A stretch of 21,957 nucleotides of DNA from JASHVB01 sp049522565 (GCA_049522565.1 JBEKNT010000099.1:1-21957), one strand, 5' to 3'. Shown: positions 6,638-14,465, numbered from the stretch's first letter. Made by a program: numbers and translations. Notes: generated from the letters alone by a model not told the origin.

Positions 6638-7114
6638 ATGAAGACCATCCTGCGGCTTGAACTCCAGGAGGCTCGCCTGATGGCGACGGCGGCGCTGGCG
6701 AAGGCGGCCGAGATCGGCGTGCTCGAAACGGTCTGCATCGTTGACGAGGGCGGCTATCCGGTCGTGCTGGAACGCATGGATGGCGCCCGTATCACCGGGC
6801 CGCAGATCGCCTGGAACAAGGCGTTCACCGCGGCCGGACACCAGCGTTCCACCCATCTGTTCAACCGCGCGCCGAACGGCCCTGCCCTGCCCGGCAACGA
6901 GGCGTTCGGCATCCAGTGGAGCTTCGAGGGCCGCTTCGCGGTGTTTATCGGCGGCTTTCCGATCGTCGTCGATGGTGCGGTGATCGGCGGCGTCGGTCTG
7001 AGCGGCGGCAATGGCGAACAGGACACGAGCTGCGGGATGGCGGCGTTGGCAGCGCTGCGCGACGCGCTGGAGGGGCGTCACGCGGTCACGGTCGCGCAGG
7101 ATATCAAGGTGTAG
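6638..7114 (+). CDS. GlcG/HbpS family (DUF336) protein
   Basis: A 158-residue protein of the GlcG/HbpS/PduO-C fold. Family marks are the helix ARLMATAALAKAAEIG at about 13-28, the strand VCIVDEGGYPVVLERMDGA at 32-50, and the closing segment IGGVGLSGGNGEQD near 115-128. Members bind heme (HbpS) or corrinoid (PduO C-domain), or occur as accessory proteins in glycolate and aromatic catabolic operons with no fixed role. It begins five bases after the ferredoxin 2 stop and is the last gene of the operon. No signal peptide is visible, so it is probably cytoplasmic. The role in the oxidase system is unknown; cofactor binding or substrate handling are both possible. Confidence 0.85.
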   Translation: MKTILRLELQEARLMATAALAKAAEIGVLETVCIVDEGGYPVVLERMDGARITGPQIAWNKAFTAAGHQRSTHLFNRAPNGPALPGNEAFGIQWSFEGRFAVFIGGFPIVVDGAVIGGVGLSGGNGEQDTSCGMAALAALRDALEGRHAVTVAQDIKV

Positions 7115-7173
7115 TTGCGCCTGACCGTCACGTTGCGATGGGCGGACGCCTGGGCAGCCGGCCCCGGCGCATC

Positions 7174-7252
7174 CGTCATGCCGACGAAGGTCGGCATTGA
7201 CGCGTTTGCAGCGGCAGCCGACTCGTGGATGCCGACCCGCGTCGGCATGACG
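7174..7252. repeat. Double-hairpin intergenic repeat (CGTCATGCCGAC type)
   Basis: The outer arms CGTCATGCCGAC (7174-7185) and GTCGGCATGACG (7241-7252) are perfect reverse complements. Each end also forms its own short hairpin, ATGCCGACGAAGGTCGGCAT on the left and ATGCCGACCCGCGTCGGCAT on the right. This is a REP/BIME-like element of a type common in high-GC proteobacterial intergenic DNA. It begins 60 bases after the oxidase operon and may act as its 3' end structure. Confidence 0.8.
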
Positions 7253-7363
7253 AGTGCGGAGGGGCCGGGCCGCCCTCGCAGCACGTTCAGTGTCGGCCGA
7301 CTGCCGTGACCGCGCTCAAGCCCAGGGCAATCGCATTTGGGGTCCTACGCTGCGACCGTCCTC

Positions 7364-7412
7364 TCGTCATGGTGCGCCCCCGGGTCAAGCGCCCGGGGGC
7401 CCGCCATGACGA
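7364..7412. repeat. Second, unrelated palindromic repeat in the same gap
   Basis: An imperfect palindrome opens with TCGTCATGGTGCGCCCCCGGG and closes with CCCGGGGGCCCGCCATGACGA. It has a GC-rich core around a 7-base loop (TCAAGCG). It sits 36 bases from the end of the minus-strand binding-protein gene, so the 333-base gap 7115-7447 is largely made of repeats from two families. No gene is seen there. Confidence 0.7.
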
Positions 7413-7447
7413 ATGGGCCTGTGCGGCCAAATGCGCTTGCCCTGCCC

Positions 7448-9028
7448 TCAAGCCTTCTTCACATTCCAGAAAATAACGAACCCGTTCAGCATCCCGCTGA
7501 TATCCTGTGCGAAGCAGGTCGGCGAGAACGTCTGCCCCAACGGCACATACGGCAGGTCGAGCAGCGCCTGCTTCTGAAGCTCCACCGCGATGCGCTTTTG
7601 CGCCGCCAGGTCCGGCGCCTGGATCCACTGGGTGCGCAGTTCCTCCAGCTTCGGCGCGGTCGGCCAGCCCATCATGCCGTCCTTGCCGTTGCCGCGCAGG
7701 AACACGTGGCCGACCGGGTTGGCCTGGTCGAGACCCGACCAGAAGGTGTGGAACACGCTCCAGCCGCCCTTCTCGACCGGATCCTGCTTGGCGCGGCGCT
7801 GCACCGCGGTGCCCCAATCCATCGCCTGGTAGTCCACGTTGAGGCCCATCTTCTGCATCATGTCGGCACCGACATCGGCCAGCGCCTTCAGGATCGGGAA
7901 ATCGGTCGGCGCGAGGATCGCGACTTTTTCGCCCTTGTAGCCGGCGGCCTCGAGGTCCTTCTTGGCGCCGGCGTAGTCGCGCGGCCCGGTGAACACGTCG
8001 AGCCCGACATCGCTCGCCATCGGCGTGCCGGGGCAAAAGATGCCCGACGGCACATGCCGCATCTCCGGGTCGGTGCCCGACACGGCTTCCATGAAATCGG
8101 TCTGGTTGACGGCCTTGAGTAATGCGCGGCGGATGGCGGGATTGTCGAACGGCGGAATGATCTCGTTCAGCCGCATGCAGGCCATCAGACCGGTGGTATC
8201 GGTAATCGCCACCGTCAACTTGCCGCGCTTCAACAGCGGCAGCATGTCGATCGTCGGGTTTTCCCACCAGTCCATCTCGCCCGCCTGCATCGCGCCCGCC
8301 GATGTGGAGGGATCGGGTATGACATGCCATTCCACCCGATCGAAATTCACGATCTTCGGGCCGGAGGTCCATTCCGGCGTGCCGCTGGCGCGCGGCACAT
8401 AGTCGGCATTGCGCTCATACACGACCTGCGAGCCGACCACGCGTTCGTCCGCCTTGAACTTGAACGGTCCGCTGCCGACCATACCCTCGGCCTTGAGCTG
8501 GGTGAAGGCATCGGTCTTCGCCAGCCGTTCCGGCATCATCGCGCAGAAATTGCTGCCGGGCTTGCCCAGCGCATCCGGCAACAGCGCGAACGGACTCTTC
8601 AGGCGGAACTGGATCGTCTTGTCGTCGGGTGCGGACAACGCGTCGGTATAGGCCAGCAGCGTCTGGCCGAACGCATCGCGCTTGCCCCAGCGCTGGATGG
8701 AGGCGACGCAGTCGCGCGCCAGCACCTTCTCCCCGTCATGCCATTTCAGCCCGTCGCGCAGCGTGAGATTCCACAGCTTGCCGTCGTTCTCGACGGTGTG
8801 GCCTTCGACCATCTGCGGCTGCGCGCGATACTGGTTGTCGATGCCGTACAGCGTGTCGAAGATCATGAAGCCGTGGTTGCGGCTGACATAGGCAGTGGTC
8901 CAGATCGGATCCAGCACGGTGACGTCCGACTGCGGAATGAACTTCAACACGCGGCTGCCTTGCGACCGCGCGATGGACGGGAGCGCCAGGCTGGCGGCGG
9001 AGGCGGCGAGGAATGTGCGGCGGCGCAT
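7448..9028 (-). CDS. ABC transporter substrate-binding protein, family 5 (peptide/nickel/opine type)
   Basis: A 526-residue periplasmic solute-binding protein of the SBP_bac_5 (DppA/OppA-like) family. The N-terminus MRRRTFLAASAASLALPSIA is a signal peptide with a twin-arginine-like RRRTFLA start, so Tat export is possible. Family landmarks include DPIWTTAYVSRNHGFMIFDT near 40-59, GLKWHDGEKVLARDCVASI near 92-110, VGSGPFKFK near 160-170, NPAIRRALLKAVNQ in the middle, and a C-terminal region typical for these large two-lobe proteins. The ATG at 9026-9028 has AAGGA about ten bases upstream. No permease or ATPase gene is adjacent in the window, so it is an orphan binding protein. The ligand could be a peptide, or a small organic compound from this catabolic region. 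Confidence 0.9.
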   Translation of the reverse strand: MRRRTFLAASAASLALPSIARSQGSRVLKFIPQSDVTVLDPIWTTAYVSRNHGFMIFDTLYGIDNQYRAQPQMVEGHTVENDGKLWNLTLRDGLKWHDGEKVLARDCVASIQRWGKRDAFGQTLLAYTDALSAPDDKTIQFRLKSPFALLPDALGKPGSNFCAMMPERLAKTDAFTQLKAEGMVGSGPFKFKADERVVGSQVVYERNADYVPRASGTPEWTSGPKIVNFDRVEWHVIPDPSTSAGAMQAGEMDWWENPTIDMLPLLKRGKLTVAITDTTGLMACMRLNEIIPPFDNPAIRRALLKAVNQTDFMEAVSGTDPEMRHVPSGIFCPGTPMASDVGLDVFTGPRDYAGAKKDLEAAGYKGEKVAILAPTDFPILKALADVGADMMQKMGLNVDYQAMDWGTAVQRRAKQDPVEKGGWSVFHTFWSGLDQANPVGHVFLRGNGKDGMMGWPTAPKLEELRTQWIQAPDLAAQKRIAVELQKQALLDLPYVPLGQTFSPTCFAQDISGMLNGFVIFWNVKKA

Positions 9029-9207
9029 GGGGTTGATGTCCTTCGTAGCAAGGCCAACAGCCTAGCCGATAATGCGGCCGGCCGGGAGCGTCCCGACCGA
9101 TCCTGCCGCCGAAACACGTCGCCGGCGCCGAAACGCCTGGCTGCTCGCTGGCACGCGGCGCTTGTCGTTCGCCTCCTTCGCACCTGCTTGACGTCCGGTC
9201 CCGATGA

Positions 9208-9226
9208 TATATATCAACGATATATA
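9208..9226. promoter_or_regulatory. Palindromic operator-like site upstream of vapBC
   Basis: Perfect 8-bp arms TATATATC and GATATATA flank AAC, 19 bases before the antitoxin start. AT-rich inverted repeats at this position are the usual binding sites for VapB or the VapBC complex in autoregulation. The site stands out sharply against the GC-rich background and probably overlaps the promoter. Confidence 0.65.
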
Positions 9227-9245
9227 CTGGCAGGAAGGGTCTGTC

Positions 9246-9491
9246 ATGCCGAAGGTAACCACAGCCAAGCTGTTCATGAATGGCCGAAGCCAGGCCGTCC
9301 GGCTGCCACACGACTTCCGCTTCAAAGGCGACCAGGTGCGCATTCGCCGCATCGGACGCGGCGTCATGCTGGAGCCGATGGAGTTCGATGTCCGGCAATG
9401 GTTTGCCGACCTCGACCGATTCGCCGATGAACCCTTCATGCCCGATGGACGCAATCAACCGCCCACCCCCGTCCGGGACATCTTCGAGTGA
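9246..9491 (+). CDS. vapB: VapB-type antitoxin (AbrB/SpoVT swapped-hairpin)
   Basis: An 81-residue antitoxin. The N-terminal AbrB-like DNA-binding segment is plain: AKLFMNGRSQAVRLPHDFRF at residues 7-26, the classic VapB pattern. The C-terminal half, rich in acidic residues and aromatics (about 45-81), should wrap the toxin. The frame is open from an ATG at 9204 inside the operator, but the ATG at 9246 is chosen because AGGAAGGG lies six bases upstream and the protein then begins as family members do. Its stop overlaps the toxin's GTG start by four bases. Confidence 0.92.
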   Translation: MPKVTTAKLFMNGRSQAVRLPHDFRFKGDQVRIRRIGRGVMLEPMEFDVRQWFADLDRFADEPFMPDGRNQPPTPVRDIFE

Positions 9492-9910
9492 CCTATCTGC
9501 TCGACACCAACGCCTGTATCGCCATCATGCATGGCCGACCCCGTTTGGTGCGCGAGCGGTTCGCGGTCGCCTTGGCCGATGGTGCCGCCATTTCCGTGTC
9601 TTCGATTGTCGCCTTCGAGCTCTGGTATGGCATCGCCAAAAGCCGGCATCAGGCCCGTAACACCGACCGGCTGCGGACGTTCCTTGGCGCGCCGGTAGAG
9701 GTCATGCATTTCGACGAAGACGACGCTCAGGTCGCCGGCATGGAGCGCGCTCGTCTGGAGACCGCTGGCACACCGATCGACGCCTACGACCTGCTGATCG
9801 CCGCGCAGGCGCTTCGCCGCCAGCAAACGCTGGTCACCGCGAACATCGGCGAAGTCTCTCGAGTCCGTGGTTTGATCTGGCAGGATTGGGCGGCCCCTGT
9901 GGCCCATTGA
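9488..9910 (+). CDS. vapC: VapC-type PIN-domain ribonuclease toxin
   Basis: A 140-residue PIN-domain toxin that would cleave RNA (VapCs typically cut tRNA or rRNA) when free of VapB. The expected acidic residues are Asp6 (YLLDTNACI), Glu44 (AFELWYGIA) and Asp98 with Asp101 (TPIDAYDLLIAAQA). The terminal motif reads VTANIGEVSRVRGL in place of the common TNN..EF form. Translation starts at a GTG that overlaps the antitoxin's stop (GTGA), a standard coupling in these pairs. The gene appears intact, so the module is probably functional. Confidence 0.92.
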   Translation: MTYLLDTNACIAIMHGRPRLVRERFAVALADGAAISVSSIVAFELWYGIAKSRHQARNTDRLRTFLGAPVEVMHFDEDDAQVAGMERARLETAGTPIDAYDLLIAAQALRRQQTLVTANIGEVSRVRGLIWQDWAAPVAH

Positions 9911-9981
9911 AACCGCGCTTCTTGCAATCGCCCGGCGCCTCCCGCACCCTCTCTTGCCAGCCCGTTGCAAAGGAGCTTGCC

Positions 9982-10914
9982 ATGGTCAACCTGCACGACA
10001 TCCGTTACGTGCGCGTCGGCACCACCGACCTCGACAGCGCGATCCGCTTCGCCACCGACATCGTCGGGCTGCAACTGGTCGCGCGCGAGGGCAAGGCAGC
10101 GTATTTCCGCAGCGACAAGGTTGCCACCCGCGGCGATACCCGCGACCACACCATGGTCTATTTCGAGGGCGATCCCGCCGACCAGGCGATCGGCTTCGAC
10201 CTGCACGATCCCGCCGCGCTGGATGCGGTGGGCGCCGAACTGGAAAGCGCCGGCCACAAAGTGCGTGTCGGCACGCGCGAGGAATGCGAGCAGCGCCGCG
10301 TCAAGGCGTTCATTGCGTCGCACGATCCGTCCGGCAACCGCATCGAGTTCGTCGCCAAGCCGTACCACAGTGGCACCCGCTTCTTCCCCGGCCGCGACGC
10401 CGGCGTGACGGAGTTCAGCCATATCGGCCTCTACACCACCGATGCGCCGCGCGACGAAAAATTCTGGACGCGGCTGTGCAACGCCCGTGTCTCCGACTGG
10501 ATCGGCGACGCGGCGCTGCTGCGCATTGCCACCGCGCACCACTCGCTGGCGCTGTTCCCCGCGCCGCGCCCCGGCATCCAGCACATCAACCACCAGGTCG
10601 AGGACATCGACGACGTCATGCGCTCCTGGTACTTCCTGCGCGACAAGGGCGTCAAAATATTGCTCGGTCCCGGCCGGCATCCGCTGTCCACCGCGGTGAT
10701 GCTGTATTTCCGCGGCCCCGACGGCATGATCTTCGAATATTCCTGCGGCGTGAAACACATCATGCCGGAGGAGGAAGCGACCTACCGCCCACGCCAGTTC
10801 CCGTTCGAGCGTTACGCGGTGTGCATGTGGGGCTCGGTGCCCGATCCGGAGATTTCCGCGTTTCCGCAGGGCGAGGCGGCGAAGGCGACACCGCTGCGCG
10901 CGGTGATGTACTAG
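9982..10914 (+). CDS. Two-domain extradiol dioxygenase-like protein (VOC superfamily, type I)
   Basis: A 310-residue protein with two VOC modules, about 1-125 and 143-260, as in BphC-type extradiol dioxygenases that cleave catechols next to the hydroxyl pair using Fe(II). The catalytic C-terminal domain shows the 2-His-1-carboxylate set: His147 (FSHIGLYTT), His204 in IQHINHQVED, and Glu252 (GMIFEYSCG). The ATG at 9982 has AAAGGAG eight bases upstream; an in-frame extension to 9886 is rejected because it overlaps vapC and has no ribosome site. It stands alone, between the toxin-antitoxin pair and a glycan cluster. The C-terminal 50 residues extend beyond the fold. The exact catechol is unknown. 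Confidence 0.88.
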   Translation: MVNLHDIRYVRVGTTDLDSAIRFATDIVGLQLVAREGKAAYFRSDKVATRGDTRDHTMVYFEGDPADQAIGFDLHDPAALDAVGAELESAGHKVRVGTREECEQRRVKAFIASHDPSGNRIEFVAKPYHSGTRFFPGRDAGVTEFSHIGLYTTDAPRDEKFWTRLCNARVSDWIGDAALLRIATAHHSLALFPAPRPGIQHINHQVEDIDDVMRSWYFLRDKGVKILLGPGRHPLSTAVMLYFRGPDGMIFEYSCGVKHIMPEEEATYRPRQFPFERYAVCMWGSVPDPEISAFPQGEAAKATPLRAVMY

Positions 10915-11054
10915 GACCGTGTCTCGCTGAAGCGTGACTCGCCGCACGTTCTCCTCCCCCCGCCGTCATTGCCAGGGGGCGGCCGCGCGCCGGCGATCGG
11001 GCGTGATCGGCTATCGCCTTGCGATCCGCCGCCGCTCTCGCTAAGCGCCCCTGC

Positions 11055-11510
11055 ATGCACGCCCTGCTGCTCCGCCTTGCCACGCAACTGCCGCCGCCGG
11101 CCCGGGACTTCGCCACCGCGGCGCGCATCCGCACGCTCGTGCAGTTCCTCATGTTCGGCACCGTCGGCACCTTCGGCTGGGTGCTCGACACCGCGACGGT
11201 CTATGCCCTGCGCCACCAGCTCGGGCTGTACGGCGCCGGACTCGCGGCCTATGGCGTGGCCGCAACCGGCACCTGGCTGTGCAACCGGCTCTGGACCTTC
11301 CGTGGCAGCGGCAGCGGGCCGGCGCACCGCCAATGGGCGCGCTTCCTCGCCGCCAACGCCGTCGGCTTCGTGCTGAACCGCGGCACCTACGCCGTGCTCG
11401 TCACCTTCGTCGCGCTGTGCGCCGCGCAGCCGGTCTTCGCCACCGCGGCCGGCGCGATCGCCGGCATGTTCGTAAACTTCACCCTCTCGCGCACCATGGT
11501 ATTCCGCTAG
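11055..11510 (+). CDS. GtrA-like membrane protein
   Basis: A 151-residue GtrA-family protein with four predicted membrane helices in two repeats. Each repeat ends with the family's conserved pattern: NRLWTFR (77-83) and NFTLSRTMVFR (141-151). Members are thought to help move or present polyprenyl-linked sugars across the inner membrane, working with a GtrB-type glycosyltransferase. The ATG at 11055 is used; a TTG at 11019 is also in frame, and neither has a strong ribosome site. It precedes three glycan genes on the same strand, including a GtrB-like transferase at 12474-13490, its probable partner. Confidence 0.85.
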   Translation: MHALLLRLATQLPPPARDFATAARIRTLVQFLMFGTVGTFGWVLDTATVYALRHQLGLYGAGLAAYGVAATGTWLCNRLWTFRGSGSGPAHRQWARFLAANAVGFVLNRGTYAVLVTFVALCAAQPVFATAAGAIAGMFVNFTLSRTMVFR

Positions 11511-11717
11511 ATTACTATCGTATTCTGTCAGGTCATACGTACGAGTACGGACGACTCCGCCGATTCGTGGGATGTTTCAAGAACTGAGGCATACACTGGC
11601 GTATTTCGGACCAGCCGGACCGTTTTGCCGCACAAGCGTTAACCACTCAGTCATTTCTCGCCGGCAAACCATCGTGCGTAGCCGCCCCTATTGGCGACAA
11701 GGCACGAGGAAACCGAC
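11511..11717. promoter_or_regulatory. AT-richer gap likely holding the promoter of the sugar transferase operon
   Basis: This 207-base gap is clearly less GC-rich than its surroundings, especially 11511-11545 and 11640-11665, which fits a promoter for the downstream three-gene unit. A small palindrome, CGTAC-GA-GTACG, lies at 11538-11549. No specific -35/-10 pair or known operator is recognised, and no gene is seen. Confidence 0.35.
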
Positions 11718-12455
11718 GTGTCTCTCATCGATTCGCACGAAACGATGCTCGAGCGTCCGCGACTTAGCACCGCCACGGCGGTGTGGCAGGCACGTCCGTA
11801 CGCGATCCCGCAGTACCGCCGCCGGATCGCGGTTCGGTTGCCGCTCGGCGATCGCCGCGCCGCCGCCAAGCGCGGCATGGATGTCGTCTTATCCCTGCTG
11901 ACACTTGCCGTGCACCTGCCGCTGCTGCTGCTGGTCGCGATCGCCATCAAGCTGGACAGCCCCGGGCCGGTGCTGTTCCGCCAGCGCCGCATCGGCCTGC
12001 ACGGCCACCCGTTCGAGATGCTGAAATTCCGCACCATGCAGCACCGTCCGCCCGACCGCGGCCGGCTGCGCCAAACCTGCCCGCATGACCCGCGCGTCAC
12101 CCGGGTCGGCGCCCTGTTGCGGCACATGTCGTTCGATGAACTGCCGCAACTCTGGAACGTGCTGCGCGGCGACATGTCGCTGGTGGGACCACGGCCGCAC
12201 GCGCCAGGTACTTGTGCCGGCACCACGCCGTTCGAGCAAGTGAGCCAGCGTTATGTGCAGCGGCATCGGATGCGCCCGGGCATGACCGGCCTGGCGCAGG
12301 TGCGCGGCTGGCGCGGCCAGACCGACACCGAGGACAAACTGCTGCGCCGGCTCGATAGCGACCTGGAATACATCGCCACGTGGTCGCTCTGGCTGGACTG
12401 CGTCATCCTGGCGCGCACCGTGGCGACGGTGTTGCGTATGCGCAACGCATACTGA
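11718..12455 (+). CDS. Polyprenyl-phosphate sugar-1-phosphate transferase (WcaJ/ExoY/RfbP-type)
   Basis: A 245-residue enzyme with the bacterial sugar transferase domain. It would start glycan assembly by moving a hexose-1-phosphate from a nucleotide sugar to undecaprenyl phosphate at the inner membrane. Landmarks are KRGMDV at 51-56, a hydrophobic re-entrant helix at about 57-78, SPGPVLFRQRRIG at 81-93, KFRTM at 103-107, and the catalytic DELPQLWNVLRGDMSLVGPR block starting at Asp140-Glu141. It lacks the N-terminal multi-helix CoA-binding-like domain of WcaJ, so it is the short ExoY-like form. GTG 11718 is chosen because GAGGAA lies six bases before it; the open frame reaches back to a TTG at 11691. 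The next gene starts 18 bases after its stop. Confidence 0.92.
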   Translation: MSLIDSHETMLERPRLSTATAVWQARPYAIPQYRRRIAVRLPLGDRRAAAKRGMDVVLSLLTLAVHLPLLLLVAIAIKLDSPGPVLFRQRRIGLHGHPFEMLKFRTMQHRPPDRGRLRQTCPHDPRVTRVGALLRHMSFDELPQLWNVLRGDMSLVGPRPHAPGTCAGTTPFEQVSQRYVQRHRMRPGMTGLAQVRGWRGQTDTEDKLLRRLDSDLEYIATWSLWLDCVILARTVATVLRMRNAY

Positions 12456-12473
12456 AGGTTAGGAACGGCATCC

Positions 12474-13490
12474 GTGTCCGATACCATCGTCAAACTCGCC
12501 GCCGCCGCGCGGCTCCCGCAAGCCCGGCCAGGGTGGCGCCTCGGATCGCCCGACATGCCCGGTCCGCGCGTCGCGGTGCTGATCCCGTGCTGCAACGAGG
12601 AAGCGACGATCGCCAAGGTGATCGCCGACTTCCATGCCAGCCTGCCGCAGGCGGCGGTTTACGTTTACGACAACAACTCGCGCGACCGCACGGCTTTCGT
12701 CGCACGCGCCGCGGGGGCCGTGGTACGGGCCGAGCCGTTGCAGGGCAAAGGCCACGTGGTACGCCGCATGTTCGCCGACGTGGACGCGGACGTGTTTATC
12801 CTGGTCGACGGCGACGACACCTACGACGCCGCCGCCGCGCCGGCGATGCTGAAGCTGTTGCTCGACCAGCGGCTCGACATGGTGAACGCTGCGCGCGTGA
12901 CGGCGCAGAACGCGGCGTACCGGCGCGGCCACCGGCTGGGCAACGTGGTGCTCAGCGCCATGGTGCGCGGCGTGTTCGGCGGCCGCATCAGCGACGTGCT
13001 GTCCGGCTATCGCGCCTTTTCCCGACGGTTTGTGAAGTCGTTTCCGGCGCTGGCCGGCGGCTTCGAGACGGAAACGGAATTCACCGTGCACGCGTTGGAA
13101 CTCGAAATGCCGGTCGGCGAGATCACCGTCGGCTACCGCGAACGCCCGGCGGGATCGACCTCCAAGCTGCGCACCTGGTCGGACGGGCTGCGCATCCTGC
13201 GCACCATCCTGATGCTGGTGAAGGAAGGCCGCCCGTTGCAGTTCTTCGCCGCGATGGGCACCTTGCTCCTGCTGGCCGCGCTGGGCTTCGGCGGACCAGT
13301 GGTGATGGTGTTCCTGCACACCGGCCTGGTGCCGAAGCTGCCCAGCGCGCTGCTGGCGACCGGACTGGTGTTGCTGTCGTCGCTCACCCTGGTGTGTGGC
13401 CTGATCCTCGATTCCGTCGAGCGGGGCCGCAAAGAGATGAAGCGGTTGGCCTATCTGACGATCCCCGCCTCACCGCTGCCAGATGGTTGA
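12474..13490 (+). CDS. GT2 glycosyltransferase, GtrB / dolichyl-phosphate-mannose-synthase-like
   Basis: A 338-residue family-2 glycosyltransferase. The catalytic domain shows VAVLIPCCNEEATI at 33-46, the nucleotide-binding DNNSRDRT around 66-73, and the metal-binding DGDD at 112-115. The acceptor-side segment VLSGYRAFSRRFVK follows near 174-187. Two C-terminal membrane helices (about 250-280 and 290-315) match the GtrB architecture, which makes polyprenyl-phosphate sugars. GTG start with a weak AGGAA upstream; an internal ATG at codon 28 is an alternative. It overlaps the next gene by eight bases. Pairing with the GtrA-like protein suggests a glycan-modifying branch, such as side-chain addition to a surface polysaccharide. 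Confidence 0.9.
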   Translation: MSDTIVKLAAAARLPQARPGWRLGSPDMPGPRVAVLIPCCNEEATIAKVIADFHASLPQAAVYVYDNNSRDRTAFVARAAGAVVRAEPLQGKGHVVRRMFADVDADVFILVDGDDTYDAAAAPAMLKLLLDQRLDMVNAARVTAQNAAYRRGHRLGNVVLSAMVRGVFGGRISDVLSGYRAFSRRFVKSFPALAGGFETETEFTVHALELEMPVGEITVGYRERPAGSTSKLRTWSDGLRILRTILMLVKEGRPLQFFAAMGTLLLLAALGFGGPVVMVFLHTGLVPKLPSALLATGLVLLSSLTLVCGLILDSVERGRKEMKRLAYLTIPASPLPDG

Positions 13491-14367
13491 ACCTGCCAGC
13501 GGGCCGCCCGATGCGCCCTATGACGTGGATGTCGTGATCCTGGCGCTGGATCGCGCCGAGGACACCGTGGCCGCGATCTGCTCCGCGCTGGCGCAGACCG
13601 GGGTGACGCGGCACGTGTTCGTGCTCGATCAAGGGTCCCGCGCGGAGAACCTGGCCGTGCTCGCCGGCGCGGTGGCGGGGCACCGCGATGCGTCGCTGGT
13701 GGTGCTTGGCGGCAATTACGGCGTGGCGGGCGGCCGCAATCGTGGCGCGGCGCTCGGCCACGGACGGGTGATCGTCGGGCTGGACAACGACGCGGAGTTC
13801 GCCGTGCCCGACACGCTGGCGCGACTGGTCGCGGCGCTGGACGCGGCACCGGAAATCGGCGCGATCGGCTGCCGCATCGTGACGTTTGCCACCGGGGCCG
13901 ACGATCTGTCGTCCTGGGGCTATGCGCGGCGCCTGCTGCCGCGCGCGGGGGAAAGCTTCGACACGGCAACGTTCGTCGGTGCCGGCCACGCGATTCGCCG
14001 CGCCGCATGGGCGGATGCCGGCGGCTATGACGAGGCGCTGTTTTTCTGCTGGGAGGAACTGGATTTTTGCGCCCGTGCGCGCGCCCGCGGCTGGCGTGTG
14101 CGCTATCGCGGCGACATCGTGGTCCGCCACAAGGTCAGCGCCGAACAACGCGTGGCGTGGTCCGGCGCTCGCTGGTTCTACTTCGTGCGCAACCGGCTGT
14201 ATGTCGGCCGCAAACACGGCGCGAGCTGGGTAGGGCTGCTGCCGCGGCTCGGAGTCTACCTGGTGCGCGCGTTGCGCGATGGCGCGCTGCCGCAGGCGCT
14301 ACGCGCGGTGCCCGCGGCCGTTCACCTCTCACGCATGCAGCGGGAGCAGGTCGACCATCGCGCGTGA
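13483..14367 (+). CDS. GT2 glycosyltransferase, rhamnosyltransferase-like
   Basis: A 294-residue soluble GT-A enzyme. The motifs are the N-terminal strand VDVVILALDRAEDTV, GGNYGVAGGRNRGAALG at 77-93 as in WbbL-like rhamnosyltransferases, the metal site Asp101-Asn-Asp103, and the acceptor/catalytic EELDFCARARARGW segment in the second half. It would transfer a sugar, possibly rhamnose, to the growing lipid-linked glycan at the cytoplasmic face. The ATG lies inside the last codons of the preceding transferase (8-base overlap), showing tight coupling. It is the last gene of the glycan set; no flippase or polymerase follows. Confidence 0.88.
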   Translation: MVEPASGPPDAPYDVDVVILALDRAEDTVAAICSALAQTGVTRHVFVLDQGSRAENLAVLAGAVAGHRDASLVVLGGNYGVAGGRNRGAALGHGRVIVGLDNDAEFAVPDTLARLVAALDAAPEIGAIGCRIVTFATGADDLSSWGYARRLLPRAGESFDTATFVGAGHAIRRAAWADAGGYDEALFFCWEELDFCARARARGWRVRYRGDIVVRHKVSAEQRVAWSGARWFYFVRNRLYVGRKHGASWVGLLPRLGVYLVRALRDGALPQALRAVPAAVHLSRMQREQVDHRA

Positions 14368-14385
14368 CCCGGGGTCCGCCAGGAG

Positions 14386-14428
14386 CGACCGGAACCGCCG
14401 CCCCTTGAAATGTCCACGATTCCGGTCG
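14386..14428. repeat. Inverted repeat between glycosyltransferase and SDR genes
   Basis: Perfect 9-bp arms CGACCGGAA (14386-14394) and TTCCGGTCG (14420-14428) are separated by 25 bases. It lies in the 98-base gap after the glycan genes. There is no T-run, so it is not a standard terminator. It may be an operator for the downstream gene or a transcript-end structure. Confidence 0.35.
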
Positions 14429-14465
14429 TTGCTGGCGCCCGCACCATCGCCCGAGGGGAGGCCGC

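Noticed and set aside
12459..13319. Minus-strand frame opposite the GtrB-like glycosyltransferase
   Set aside because: Composition is dominated by His, Gln, Arg and Ala; the plus strand carries the glycosyltransferase motifs.
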